In this document: positions 35,427 to 43,821 of the stretch, in pieces
Position numbering within the stretch: position 1 is the stretch's first letter
Layout: each line of letters begins with the position of its first letter
DNA from: Niveispirillum irakense DSM 11586
GTDB taxonomy: Bacteria; Pseudomonadota; Alphaproteobacteria; Azospirillales; Azospirillaceae
Assembly: GCF_000429645.1 (NCBI RefSeq)
Contig: NZ_AUCG01000023.1
Span: 310,001 to 374,000, forward strand
Reading direction: 5' to 3'
DNA: 64,000 bases
The notes under the pieces: model-generated
Told to the model about the DNA's origin: nothing
Seen by the model: the letters and a program-made list of their open reading frames with translations, nothing else
The model's database searches: none
Translations under genes and position numbers: made by a program

Positions 35427-36968
35427 TCAGGCTGCAGCAGCGGAGTCCGCTTCGCTCCCGGCTTCGTTGGCTTTCAGCATATAGCGGATCTGGGCATAGC
35501 GGCTGAGGAAGGTCAGGATATGGCCCTGCGCATCGGGACGGAACGTCGCTTTGCGCAGCACCCGCATGATCATGGCCTTTTCCGCCATTCCCTGGCCGGA
35601 AAGCCATTTCAGCAACGGCTTTTCGCTTTCCGGCAGGCCCATGGGCTGTGGCTCTGCTGTCGGCGCCACGCCCCCGCCATAGGCAGCCAGGAAATTGTCG
35701 ATCCGCTGCTCCAGCGCGCGCGGGGCATAGACATCGGCACAGAGCTGGGCCACCCCCTGCTCCAGTTCCACCCGCGACATATGCCGGGGGATGATATTGG
35801 TGGTGTGGCCGTTGGCATTCTTCCAGTCCGGTCCGTCCAGCCGCCCTTCCGCCCGCAACCGGTCGTAAAGCGGTGTGCCCGGCGGGGCAACCAGACTGCC
35901 AATCGCCAGCAGGGGAATGGGCGAGTCCTGAATGAAGCCACGCAACCGGTCGAAAATATCGGCCTGATCCGCATCGAACCCCACCACGATCCCGGCATGC
36001 ACGGCGATGCCATGACCCAGAATGGTGGCGAGTGCGGCATGGATATCCTGATGCAGGTTCTGTTTCTTGCCCGCTTCGCGCAGGCTGTCCGTGTTCACGG
36101 TCTCCACCCCGATGAAAACCGTGTTCAATCCGGCGGCCACACAGGCGCGCATCAGATCACTGTCGCGGGCGATATCAATGGATACTTGCGTCATGAAGTA
36201 GACAGGGTCGCTTCGCCGGGCCTGCTGCCATTCCGCAAGGGCTGCCAGCAAGGCGCGGGCCTGCTGACGGTAGACGGTGAAATTATCATCCGCCAGGAAT
36301 ATCTGGCGATAGCCGTGGTGATAAAGGACGTCCAGTTCAGCGATGACTTGTGAAACATCCTTGTGCCGCTGTTTGCGGCCCAGATACTGGATCACATCGC
36401 AGAAATCACACTGGAAGGGGCACCCGCGCGAAGTCTGCAGGGTGCCCATGGTCGCCCCATGGTTCGGGTACAGATCCCAGCGCGGGATCGGGGAGGTTCG
36501 CAGGTCGGGGCGCGTACCCTCATACCTGTCGCGCCATTGTCCAGCGGCAATATCGGTGAACAGGCCGTGGGCAATCTCCTCCACCTCACCACAGACCAGG
36601 ATATCGGCGTGTGGGCGCATCTGCTCCGGATTCAAGGACGCATAAGGCCCCCCGATCAGCACCGTCGCCCCATGACGGCGCGCGGCTTCGGCCAGCGCGA
36701 TCATCCGGTTGCGTTGCGATACCTTCCCCGTGATAGCGACGATATCGACACCCACCCCCACCCTATCCAGATCGACCGGCAGGATGGCTTCATCGCTCAG
36801 GCTGATTTCCCAATCCTGGGGGACAAAAGCGGCGATGGTGGCAATGGCCAGATCAGCCACCGGTGTACGGCCCGGCGCGCCCACAGCGGCATAAATTTCC
36901 GCCGAATGATAGCTGGGCGCGTCATTGGCGGGATTGATGATGTGGATGCGCATCGTACTGCTGACCAT
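35427..36968 (-). CDS. B12-binding-domain radical SAM protein of unknown product
   Basis: Starts at 37001, 36968 or 36953 (MRIHIINPAND) are possible; none has a clear ribosome site and 36968 is listed. The protein (about 513 residues) has an N-terminal B12-binding-like domain (GKVSQRNRMIALAEAARRHGATVLIGGPYASL). The radical SAM cluster motif CPFQCDFC follows TLQTSRG, and further regions are LADDNFTVY and FIGVETVNTDSL. The C-terminal part resembles DUF4070-type extensions seen in hopanoid methylases and related enzymes. The canonical DxHxxG cobalamin motif is not visible. It stands alone, divergent from hmgA. It may methylate or rearrange a lipid or cofactor, but no substrate can be assigned. 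Confidence 0.85.
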   Translation of the reverse strand: MVSSTMRIHIINPANDAPSYHSAEIYAAVGAPGRTPVADLAIATIAAFVPQDWEISLSDEAILPVDLDRVGVGVDIVAITGKVSQRNRMIALAEAARRHGATVLIGGPYASLNPEQMRPHADILVCGEVEEIAHGLFTDIAAGQWRDRYEGTRPDLRTSPIPRWDLYPNHGATMGTLQTSRGCPFQCDFCDVIQYLGRKQRHKDVSQVIAELDVLYHHGYRQIFLADDNFTVYRQQARALLAALAEWQQARRSDPVYFMTQVSIDIARDSDLMRACVAAGLNTVFIGVETVNTDSLREAGKKQNLHQDIHAALATILGHGIAVHAGIVVGFDADQADIFDRLRGFIQDSPIPLLAIGSLVAPPGTPLYDRLRAEGRLDGPDWKNANGHTTNIIPRHMSRVELEQGVAQLCADVYAPRALEQRIDNFLAAYGGGVAPTAEPQPMGLPESEKPLLKWLSGQGMAEKAMIMRVLRKATFRPDAQGHILTFLSRYAQIRYMLKANEAGSEADSAAAA

Positions 36969-37069
36969 GACCGGAACCGATACACGACCATGACCGCTCA
37001 CCGGATCGGGGGCAATCCGGCACCGCTATGACATGTTTCCCCCGCCCTATGGCGGCGAGATAGTAACAT

Positions 37070-37098
37070 TTGACACCAGTTTGCCAGGTAGTTACATT
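37070..37098 (+). promoter_or_regulatory. Sigma-70-type promoter of the homogentisate operon
   Basis: TTGACA (37070-37075) and TACATT (37093-37098) are separated by 17 bases, 42 bases before ATG 37141. The near-direct repeat GTAACATTTG / GTTACATTTG (37063-37072 and 37091-37100) overlaps both elements. It is a candidate site for the MarR regulator encoded in the operon. Confidence 0.6.
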
Positions 37099-37140
37099 TG
37101 TTACCAATAAGCCTAGAGGCGGTAATATGGGAGAAGCGCC

Positions 37141-38442
37141 ATGACGGATTCTTCAACCGGCATGATGCCGGGCTTCGGCAATCATTTCGCGACAGAGGCG
37201 GTAAAAGGCGCCCTGCCGGTGGGCCGCAACTCCCCCCAGCAGGTGCCTTTCGGCCTTTATGCGGAACAGCTTTCCGGCAGTGCCTTCACGGCGCCCAGGG
37301 CAGAAAATCGCCGAAGCTGGCTCTATCGGATGCGCCCCACAGCCAGCCATATGCCCTATGCCCCCTATGGCAAGGACAGCTTGCTCCGGGCGGCCCCGTT
37401 TGATGAGGTGCCTCCTTCGCCCAACCGGCTGCGATGGGACCCGCTGCCCCTGCCCGAAACGCCCGTGGATTTCATCGATGGGCTGGTGACCTATGCCGGC
37501 AATGGCGATGTCGGCACCATGGGCGGCATCGCCATCCATCTTTATGCCGCCACACGGTCCATGCAGAACCGCGCCTTCTACAGTGCGGATGGTGAAATGC
37601 TGATCGTGCCGCAGCAGGGCCGGCTGCGGATTGTAACGGAGATGGGGGTTATCCCGCTGGAGCCTTTGCAGGTGGCATTGATCCCGCGTGGCGTGCGCTT
37701 TGCCGTGGCATTGGTGGACGGTGCCGCCCGGGGTTATGTGTGCGAGAATTATGGCAGCCCCTTCCGCCTGCCCGATCTGGGACCAATCGGCGCCAATGGC
37801 TTGGCCAACCCCCGCGATTTTGAAACCCCGATCGCCTGGTTCGAGGATCAGGATACGGGCTTTGAGATCGTGCAGAAATTCCAGGGCCGACTCTGGTCAA
37901 TGGCGCTGGCGCATTCACCGTTCGATGTCGTCGCCTGGCATGGCAATCTGGCACCCTGTCGCTATGATCTGCGCCGGTTCAACACGATCAATACGGTCAG
38001 CTATGACCATCCCGATCCCTCCATCTTCACCGTGCTGACCGCCCCCAGCGAGGTGCCGGGCACGGCTAATTGCGATTTCGTGATTTTCCCGTCGCGCTGG
38101 ATGGTGGCGGAGGAGACATTCCGTCCCCCCTGGTTCCATCGCAATGTAATGAGCGAGTTCATGGGCCTGATCCATGGCGCCTATGATGCCAAGGCTGGCG
38201 GCTTTGCCCCCGGTGGCGCCTCCCTGCATAATTGCATGGCGGGGCACGGGCCGGATCGCGCCTCTTACGATGCGGCCATCGCGGCGGACCTGAAACCCCA
38301 CCGGATCGCGGAGACGATGGCCTTCATGTTTGAAAGCCGTTACGTGCTGCGACCTACCCGCTTTGCCACTGAAACCGAACTGGTCCAGCTTGACTATGAT
38401 GAATGCTGGGCCGATTTCCGCAAGGCGGAGCTGCCGAAATGA
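37141..38442 (+). CDS. hmgA: Homogentisate 1,2-dioxygenase
   Basis: The 433-residue product is a full-length homogentisate dioxygenase ([10 protein letters not shown], then [20 protein letters not shown] near the start). The iron ligands are visible: His and Glu in [12 protein letters not shown], spaced six residues apart, and the third His in AGHGPD 30 residues later. It opens the homogentisate ring to maleylacetoacetate in tyrosine and phenylalanine catabolism. GGGAGA lies eight bases before the ATG. It is first of four overlapping genes, followed by fumarylacetoacetase, a MarR regulator and a flavin reductase. No maleylacetoacetate isomerase gene is in the window. Confidence 0.96.
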   Translation: MTDSSTGMMPGFGNHFATEAVKGALPVGRNSPQQVPFGLYAEQLSGSAFTAPRAENRRSWLYRMRPTASHMPYAPYGKDSLLRAAPFDEVPPSPNRLRWDPLPLPETPVDFIDGLVTYAGNGDVGTMGGIAIHLYAATRSMQNRAFYSADGEMLIVPQQGRLRIVTEMGVIPLEPLQVALIPRGVRFAVALVDGAARGYVCENYGSPFRLPDLGPIGANGLANPRDFETPIAWFEDQDTGFEIVQKFQGRLWSMALAHSPFDVVAWHGNLAPCRYDLRRFNTINTVSYDHPDPSIFTVLTAPSEVPGTANCDFVIFPSRWMVAEETFRPPWFHRNVMSEFMGLIHGAYDAKAGGFAPGGASLHNCMAGHGPDRASYDAAIAADLKPHRIAETMAFMFESRYVLRPTRFATETELVQLDYDECWADFRKAELPK

Positions 38443-39773
38443 GCATGACCATGAATGAACCGACTGTGACCGCCTTCACCATCGACGAGACCCACGATCC
38501 AGCGCGGCGAAGCTGGGTGCAGGGGGCTGATGGTCATGCCGAATTCCCGATCCAGAACCTGCCTTTCGGCCTGTTCAGCCCAACCGGTTCCGGCCCCCGC
38601 CCCGGTGTGGCGATTGGCGATTTCATCCTGGATCTGGCGCAACTGGCTGAGGCCGGTCTGCTGCCGCAATCGGCCACCGCTGCGCTTTCCCAGCCGGCGC
38701 TGAATGACCTGCTGGGCCTGCCCGCATCCGACCGTCAGGCGCTGCGCCGCCGGCTGTCGGACCTGCTGTCCGATCCGGCCCATCGCGACGAAGTATCCCC
38801 CTGCCTGCATGCCGCAACCGAATGCACCCTGCATGTCCCGGCGCGCATCGGCGATTACACCGATTTTTATGCCGGCATCCATCACGCCACCAATGTTGGC
38901 GCCCTGTTCCGGCCGGATAATCCGCTGTTGCCGAACTACAAGCATGTGCCCATCGGCTATCACGGCCGCGCTTCCTCCATCCGCGCATCGGGCGTGCCGG
39001 TGGTACGGCCCAACGGGCAGCGCAAGCCCCCACAGGCAGAGGTGCCGGATTTCGGCCCCTGCCGCCGCCTGGATTACGAGCTTGAACTGGGCATCTGGGT
39101 CGGCCCCGGCAATGATCTGGGGCAGCCCATCCCCATCCATGAGGCCGCCAACCATATTGCCGGCTATTGTCTGTTGAATGACTGGTCGGCCCGCGACCTG
39201 CAAGCATGGGAATATCAGCCGCTGGGGCCCTTCCTGGCCAAGAATTTCCATACCACCATTTCCCCCTGGGTGGTGACGGCAGAAGCGATGGCCCCGTTCC
39301 GGCTGGCCCAAACCCCACGCCCGCAGGACGACCCGCAGCCGCTGCCCTATCTGTGGGACAAGGCGGATCAGGCCAAAGGCGCGCTGGCACTGGGCCTGAC
39401 AGTCTCCATCCGGTCGGCAGCCATGCGAGAGGCCGGGATGGCCCCCTTCACGCTCAGCCAGGGGCCGGCAAGCAACCTTTATTGGACGGTGGCGCAGCTT
39501 CTGACCCACCATGCCAGCAATGGCTGCGATCTTCATCCGGGTGACCTGTTGGGGACAGGCACCATTTCAGCGCCTGAGCGCACGGGATATGGCAGCCTGC
39601 TGGAGATTACCGAAGGCGGTAAACTGGCCATTACCCTGCCAACAGGGGAGGAACGCCGCTTTCTGGAGGATGGGGACGAGCTGTTCCTCAGCGCGCGGGC
39701 AGAAGCGCCGGGGCGTGTCCCCATCGGCTTCGGGCCTTGCCATGCCGTAATCCTGCCGGCGCCCGCCTTATGA
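38439..39773 (+). CDS. fahA: Fumarylacetoacetase
   Basis: ATG 38439 overlaps the hmgA stop (ATGA) and has GGAG eight bases upstream; the earlier in-frame start is rejected. The 444-residue enzyme has the SH3-like N-terminal domain and the FAH catalytic domain, with [17 protein letters not shown] carrying the general-base His and [11 protein letters not shown] carrying metal-binding acidic residues. It cleaves fumarylacetoacetate to fumarate and acetoacetate, the last step of tyrosine breakdown. The MarR gene overlaps its end by four bases. Confidence 0.95.
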   Translation: MSMTMNEPTVTAFTIDETHDPARRSWVQGADGHAEFPIQNLPFGLFSPTGSGPRPGVAIGDFILDLAQLAEAGLLPQSATAALSQPALNDLLGLPASDRQALRRRLSDLLSDPAHRDEVSPCLHAATECTLHVPARIGDYTDFYAGIHHATNVGALFRPDNPLLPNYKHVPIGYHGRASSIRASGVPVVRPNGQRKPPQAEVPDFGPCRRLDYELELGIWVGPGNDLGQPIPIHEAANHIAGYCLLNDWSARDLQAWEYQPLGPFLAKNFHTTISPWVVTAEAMAPFRLAQTPRPQDDPQPLPYLWDKADQAKGALALGLTVSIRSAAMREAGMAPFTLSQGPASNLYWTVAQLLTHHASNGCDLHPGDLLGTGTISAPERTGYGSLLEITEGGKLAITLPTGEERRFLEDGDELFLSARAEAPGRVPIGFGPCHAVILPAPAL

Positions 39774-40270
39774 CGACACCGCCGCCATCACCGCCGCCCC
39801 TGCTCCGGCTGGAGGATTTCGTCCCCTACCGGCTGTCCGTCACCGCCAATCTGGTCAGCGATGTGATCGCATCGGCCTATGAAGCGCGTTTCGGGCTGAA
39901 GGTGGCGGAATGGCGGCTGGTCGCCGTGCTGGCGGAGGACGGCCCACAGACCCAGCAATCCATCGGCCAGCGGACCCGGATGGACAAGGTAACGGTCAGC
40001 CGCGCCGCCATCGCCCTCTGTGACCGTGCCCTGCTGGAGCGGCGTGACAATCCCCAGGACAAACGGTCCCATCTTTTGGTGCTGACAGAAGCAGGCATCC
40101 GTCTTTATGAAGAAGTGGCCCCCGTTGCCCTGTCCCTGGAAAAAGAGTTGCTGTCCGGGATCGGGCCTGCGGAGATGGATGCCTTAATGGCGATGCTGAA
40201 ACGGCTTGAACAGGCAGCCCTGACAGTAGGAACCGGCCTGATGGCCGACGCGGATGGAGACGGGAATTGA
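39770..40270 (+). CDS. MarR-family regulator of the homogentisate operon
   Basis: ATG 39770 overlaps the fahA stop. The 166-residue protein has a winged helix with recognition region IGQRTRMDKVTVSRAAIALCDRALLERRDNPQDKRS (read in parts) and dimerising helices on both sides. MarR proteins bind short palindromes and release on binding an aromatic ligand. Its place inside the operon suggests it controls the hmgA promoter, probably in response to homogentisate. The N-terminus is proline-rich. Confidence 0.9.
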   Translation: MTTPPPSPPPLLRLEDFVPYRLSVTANLVSDVIASAYEARFGLKVAEWRLVAVLAEDGPQTQQSIGQRTRMDKVTVSRAAIALCDRALLERRDNPQDKRSHLLVLTEAGIRLYEEVAPVALSLEKELLSGIGPAEMDALMAMLKRLEQAALTVGTGLMADADGDGN

Positions 40271-40887
40271 GCGATGATCACATCTATGAACCGTCCGCCG
40301 GCCATGGGCTGCCCCATGATCCGTTGAATGCCATTATCGCCCCGCGTCCGATCGGCTGGATTTCCAGCCAGAGCAAGGCCGGTATCCGCAATCTGGCCCC
40401 TTACAGCTTTTTCAACGCCTTCAACTACCGCCCCCCCATCATCGGCTTTGCCAGTACGGGCTGGAAGGACAGCGTCGCCAATATCCAGGAGACTGGGGAG
40501 TTCGTCTGGAATCTGGCGACCCGTTCCCTGGCAGAGGCGATGAATGAAAGTGCGGCTGTCGTCGCGTCAGAGGTGGACGAATTCGCCCTTGCCGGCTTAA
40601 CGCCAGCCCCATCGCAGCGCGTGGCCCCGCCGCGCGTGGCCGAAAGCCCGGTCAGCTTTGAATGCCGTCTCACCCAACTGATCCGGCTGCAGAATGCCAA
40701 TGGCAGTGAACTGGATACATGGCTGGTTCTGGGGGAAGTGGTGTTTGTCCGGATCGACCGGCGGCTGCTGACGGATGGTGTTTATGACACGGTAAAAGCC
40801 GATCCGATTCTGCGCGGGGGCGGCCCTACCGACTATTTCACCATCAGTGATGCACAACGATTCCACATGCGGCGACCGGGTGCTTGA
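40267..40887 (+). CDS. Flavin reductase-family protein (FMN-binding split barrel)
   Basis: TTG 40267 is the only start that fits, overlapping the MarR stop as TTGA. The 206-residue protein has the flavin-reductase-like split barrel (LNAIIAPRPIGWISSQSKAG near residue 20, then NYRPPIIGFASTG, FVWNLATRSLAEAMN). Proteins of this type often sit in homogentisate operons of proteobacteria, with a function that is not firmly known. It may supply reduced flavin or bind FMN or another ligand itself. The rare TTG start implies lower translation than the upstream genes unless coupled. Confidence 0.85.
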   Translation: MSDDHIYEPSAGHGLPHDPLNAIIAPRPIGWISSQSKAGIRNLAPYSFFNAFNYRPPIIGFASTGWKDSVANIQETGEFVWNLATRSLAEAMNESAAVVASEVDEFALAGLTPAPSQRVAPPRVAESPVSFECRLTQLIRLQNANGSELDTWLVLGEVVFVRIDRRLLTDGVYDTVKADPILRGGGPTDYFTISDAQRFHMRRPGA

Positions 40888-41035
40888 GCCCTGAAAACGC
40901 AAAACAGAGTAAACGTTAAAGTAATAAGACAAGCCATGCACGCCGCGCAGGCTTGCCCCGGCAGTGCCCCCGGCTGGCGGAAAATCACCTGAGCAATTAT
41001 ATTACACCCATCTGCAACAACGATGGGGATCCATC

Positions 41036-41131
41036 ATGCGTTTCTTTTTCCTGCTTCCCATGCTGCGGCTCGGTGCTTTTTCTCCGTTCGCCGCTCCAGT
41101 TGTGAAGTCCCCGGCCAATCGCCGTGATTGA
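41036..41131 (+). CDS. 31-residue ORF in the agmatine deiminase leader (candidate leader peptide)
   Basis: ATG 41036 has GGGGA seven bases upstream. It encodes a short hydrophobic then basic peptide (MRFFFLLPMLRLGAFSPFAA, ending in SPANRRD). It lies in a 408-base gene-free stretch and is followed by two RNA hairpins, the second a strong intrinsic terminator, all before the agmatine deiminase gene. The arrangement resembles leader peptides that control arginine, ornithine or polyamine genes. Translation is not proven, and there is no homology that I recognise. Confidence 0.4.
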   Translation: MRFFFLLPMLRLGAFSPFAAPVVKSPANRRD

Positions 41132-41173
41132 GGCGACAGGGCCTGCTTCTTTTAGCAGTCTCCATTTTTCAGT

Positions 41174-41226
41174 CTGACCCAGATCCTATAAGCCGATTGC
41201 GGTTTTAGCATCGGCATGGTTGTCAG
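41174..41226 (+). ncRNA. Structured hairpin in the agmatine deiminase leader
   Basis: CTGACCCA (41174-41181) pairs with TGG...GTCAG (41217-41226, two-base bulge). An inner stem pairs CCGAT (41193-41197) with ATCGG (41210-41214), and GC/GC pairs extend it. The hairpin sits just 5' of the terminator at 41232-41265. Together they look like the aptamer-plus-terminator or sRNA 3'-end arrangement. No known riboswitch class was recognised. Confidence 0.4.
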
Positions 41227-41230
41227 GAAC

Positions 41231-41265
41231 ACGCCCCGGCGATTACCTTCGCCGGGGCGTTTTTT
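41231..41265 (+). terminator. Strong intrinsic terminator 31 bases before the agmatine deiminase start
   Basis: CGCCCCGGCG (41232-41241) and CGCCGGGGCG (41250-41259) form a perfect 10-bp stem with an eight-base loop, extended by an A-T pair and followed by six T residues. It ends 30 bases before ATG 41296. No promoter-like element is visible in that gap, so the deiminase transcript must read through it (attenuation) or be nearly leaderless. GCCCCGGC also occurs at 40955-40962 and could compete for the 3' arm. Confidence 0.9.
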
Positions 41266-41295
41266 GTGCGCCGTCACATGACAGGATCTGGGCCG

Positions 41296-42321
41296 ATGAC
41301 CACACCCTTTGCCGATGGTTTCCGCATGCCCGCGGAATGGGCGCCGCACGCGCGCTGCTGGATGGCGTGGCCGGTCCGCGCCGAGACCTTTCCCAACGGG
41401 CTGGATGCCGCCCGCGCCGCCTATGCCGAGGTTGCGAAGGCTATTGCCCAGTTCGAGCCGGTGACCATGCTCTGCCCCGATGGCGGGCTGGCGGAGGTCA
41501 GCCTGGCCTGCGGCAAGGGCGTCAATGTCGTCCCCATGCCCACGAGCGACAGTTGGGTGCGCGACAATGGCCCCAGCTTCGTCGTGAACGATGCCGGTGA
41601 CGTGGCGGGCGTGCATTGGGGGTTCAACGCCTGGGGCCGCAATTACGATGATTTCCAGCTTGATACCGAAGTCGGGCGCCTGATCCTGGAACAGCAAGGG
41701 CTGAAGCGCTATGGCGCGCCCCTGGTGATGGAGGGCGGCTCCTTCCATGTCGATGGTGAAGGCACGCTGCTGACGACGGAGGAATGCCTGCTGAACCCCA
41801 ACCGCAACCCCCATCTGACACGGACGGAGATTGAAGGCCATCTGCGAGATTACCTGGGCGTTCGGGAAATCATCTGGCTGGGCCAGGGCTATGAGCAGGA
41901 TGAAACCGACGGCCATATTGACGAGATCGCCTGCTTCGTAAAGCCGGGCGTGGTGCTGACCATGGTGACGGATGATAAATCCGACCCGAACTATCCCGTC
42001 TTTCAGGACAATCTCGCCCGTCTGGCGGCCGCCCGTGACGCGGCGGGCCACGCGCTGGAGGTGGTGACCCTGCGCACGCCCGCCCGTCAGGAGCAGGATG
42101 GCGTGCGCCTCACCCTTTCCTACACCAATTTCTACATGGCCAATGGCGGCATCGTAATGCCGTTCTTTGAAGACCCGATGGATGAGGAAGCCTTGCGCAC
42201 CTTCCGCAAGCTGTTCCCCGAGCGTAAAGTGGTGCCCGTGCCGGCCCTGGATATTGTGCGCGGTGGCGGCGGCATCCATTGCATCACCCAGCAGCAGCCG
42301 GCCGGCCCGCAGCAGGGCTGA
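41296..42321 (+). CDS. aguA: Agmatine deiminase
   Basis: ATG 41296 (MTTPFADGFRMPAEWAPH) is preferred over GTG 41266 because that lies on the terminator edge; AGGA is upstream. The 341-residue protein is a peptidyl-arginine-deiminase-type enzyme. Substrate-binding regions are TSDSWVRDNGPSFV and GWNxWG-like NAWGRNYDDF. MEGGSFHVDGEGTLLTTEEC and the DGHIDEIACF histidine region follow. The nucleophile is the Cys in GGGGIHCITQQQP (about residue 329). It converts agmatine to N-carbamoylputrescine and ammonia for putrescine synthesis or agmatine use. The partner amidohydrolase aguB is not in the window. Expression may depend on readthrough of the terminator. Confidence 0.92.
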   Translation: MTTPFADGFRMPAEWAPHARCWMAWPVRAETFPNGLDAARAAYAEVAKAIAQFEPVTMLCPDGGLAEVSLACGKGVNVVPMPTSDSWVRDNGPSFVVNDAGDVAGVHWGFNAWGRNYDDFQLDTEVGRLILEQQGLKRYGAPLVMEGGSFHVDGEGTLLTTEECLLNPNRNPHLTRTEIEGHLRDYLGVREIIWLGQGYEQDETDGHIDEIACFVKPGVVLTMVTDDKSDPNYPVFQDNLARLAAARDAAGHALEVVTLRTPARQEQDGVRLTLSYTNFYMANGGIVMPFFEDPMDEEALRTFRKLFPERKVVPVPALDIVRGGGGIHCITQQQPAGPQQG

Positions 42322-42381
42322 ACCAGTCCCTTTCCCTTTGATCCGTGCCTAACAGAACCCAGAACCGGGAGTAGTTATCAG

Positions 42382-43323
42382 ATGAGCGACATGGCCCTGC
42401 CCCCCGCCGACCGCGTGGCGGTGGAACTGTTAACCGTGCGCGATTTCGTCCGCTATGCCGTCAGTCGCTTCAACCGGGCCGGTCTGGTCCATGGTCACGG
42501 GGCCGTCACCGCCTATGACGAGGCCGTGTTCCTGGTCCTGGAAACGCTGAAGCTGCCGGTGGACCAGTTGGAGCCCTATCTCGACGCCCGCCTGATGCCC
42601 GGCGAGCGGCATGCCCTGGCCGAGATCATCAATCTGCGCGTCACCAGCCGCAAGCCGGCCGCCTATCTGACCAAGCGCACCTATATCCAGGGCGTGCCCT
42701 TCTATATTGATGAAAGGGTGATCGTGCCGCGCTCCTTCATCGGAGAGCTGCTGTTTGGCGAGCTGTTCGGCGGTGAACAGGACTTCACCCTGGTGGATGA
42801 TGTAACGGACGTGGAATCCGTGCTGGATCTCTGCACCGGGTCCGGCTGTCTGGCCATTCTGGCCGCCAGTATCTTCCCGCTGGCCACAGTCGATGCCGTT
42901 GACCTGTCGCCCGATGCGCTGGAAGTGGCGAAGATCAATGTCGCCGACCACGGTCTGGAAGATCGGGTGAAGCTGTATCATGGCGACCTGTTCAAGCCGC
43001 TGAAGGGCAAGAAATACGACCTGATCATCTCCAACCCGCCCTATGTCGATGCCGAGGCGATGGAGAACCTGCCGCCGGAATATCAGGCGGAACCGACCAT
43101 GGCCCTGGTCGGCGGCGGTGCCGACGGGATGGATATTGTTCACCGTATCCTGAAGGAAGCCCCGAAATACCTGACCAACGATGGCGGACTGCTGGTTGAA
43201 GTCGGCACCGGCCGCGCCGCCCTGGAAGAAGCCTATCCGGACGCGGACTTCCTGTGGCTGGAAACCGAACTGAGCTTTGGCGAGGTTTTCTGGATCACCC
43301 GCCAGCAATTGCTGACGCTTTGA
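42382..43323 (+). CDS. prmB: Ribosomal protein L3 glutamine N5-methyltransferase
   Basis: The 313-residue enzyme has the PrmB/HemK layout: an N-terminal helical domain (RYAVSRFNRAGLVHGHGA), DERVIVPRSFIGELL, SAM motif I VLDLCTGSGCLAILAA and the catalytic NPPYVDAEAM near residue 217. PrmB methylates a glutamine of ribosomal protein L3 during 50S assembly. RSFIGELL and PRS distinguish it from PrmC. It follows aguA by 60 bases on the same strand and may be co-transcribed. Ordinary housekeeping gene. Confidence 0.93.
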   Translation: MSDMALPPADRVAVELLTVRDFVRYAVSRFNRAGLVHGHGAVTAYDEAVFLVLETLKLPVDQLEPYLDARLMPGERHALAEIINLRVTSRKPAAYLTKRTYIQGVPFYIDERVIVPRSFIGELLFGELFGGEQDFTLVDDVTDVESVLDLCTGSGCLAILAASIFPLATVDAVDLSPDALEVAKINVADHGLEDRVKLYHGDLFKPLKGKKYDLIISNPPYVDAEAMENLPPEYQAEPTMALVGGGADGMDIVHRILKEAPKYLTNDGGLLVEVGTGRAALEEAYPDADFLWLETELSFGEVFWITRQQLLTL

Positions 43324-43326
43324 TAT

Positions 43327-43351
43327 CAACGGTCAAAATTCTTGACCGTTG
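43327..43351. repeat. Perfect 10-bp inverted repeat after prmB
   Basis: CAACGGTCAA (43327-43336) and TTGACCGTTG (43342-43351) flank AATTC. There is no T-tract. A related 26-base segment recurs at 43448-43473 (19 of 26 bases match 43331-43356), so the 290-base gap before the ferredoxin gene contains two imperfect direct copies. It could be a terminator hairpin or a repressor site. Confidence 0.6.
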
Positions 43352-43541
43352 GTACGGCGGCGACCGCCGCCGCGCCGCACGTCCGGCGCAAGCCAAGCTG
43401 CCGGATGGCAGCGCCCGGCGCATGAGGGGCAGGAAAGATTGACCAAAGGTCAAGATTTCATGCCGCTGGTACGATACCAAGTTGGGCAGGCCGGGCATCC
43501 CCCGGCCTGCCCCTATAGCGGATCGGAATAAAACTCTTTAC

Positions 43542-43559
43542 GGATGAGAGTGAGTTGCA
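43542..43559 (-). promoter_or_regulatory. Possible Fur-type box upstream of the Bfd-like gene
   Basis: Read on the minus strand, TGCAACTCACTCTCATCC resembles alphaproteobacterial Fur-family iron boxes (TGC...TCTCAT). It lies 56 bases before the Bfd-like start, a gene class commonly iron-repressed. The match is partial. Confidence 0.3.
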
Positions 43560-43614
43560 GTATCTATGGGGCCACGCCGGGAAGATCGGCGGTTGGGTCT
43601 CAAACGGGGTCGTC

Positions 43615-43821
43615 ATGTACGTCTGCGTCTGCAACGCGATCAACTGCAAATCCGTCCGCCACAGCGTGGAAAACGGTGCGGCCAGCGTCGCCAGCGTATT
43701 CAAGGCGTGCGGGAAGATGCCCCAGTGCGGTCGCTGCTTCACCACTATCAAGGATATGGTGGGCGAGGTGCATCGCACGGCCTGCAATGACAGCCTCGCC
43801 CCCGCCATCGCGGCAGAATAA
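43615..43821 (+). CDS. bfd: Bacterioferritin-associated ferredoxin-like [2Fe-2S] protein
   Basis: ATG 43615 (MYVCVCNAIN) is the typical Bfd start; the longer frame from 43555 is non-conserved. The 68-residue protein has the BFD ligand pattern CxC (Cys4, Cys6) and CxxC (Cys38, Cys41), in CVCNAIN and MPQCGRCF. Bfd reduces and releases iron stored in bacterioferritin. No bacterioferritin gene is adjacent. The ribosome site is weak (GGGG). It ends exactly where the convergent PAP2 gene ends. Confidence 0.88.
   Translation: MYVCVCNAINCKSVRHSVENGAASVASVFKACGKMPQCGRCFTTIKDMVGEVHRTACNDSLAPAIAAE

Noticed and set aside
38394-39536. A 380-codon open frame antisense to fahA
   Set aside because: fahA has all family motifs and is coupled to hmgA; the antisense frame has no ribosome site context or known domain.
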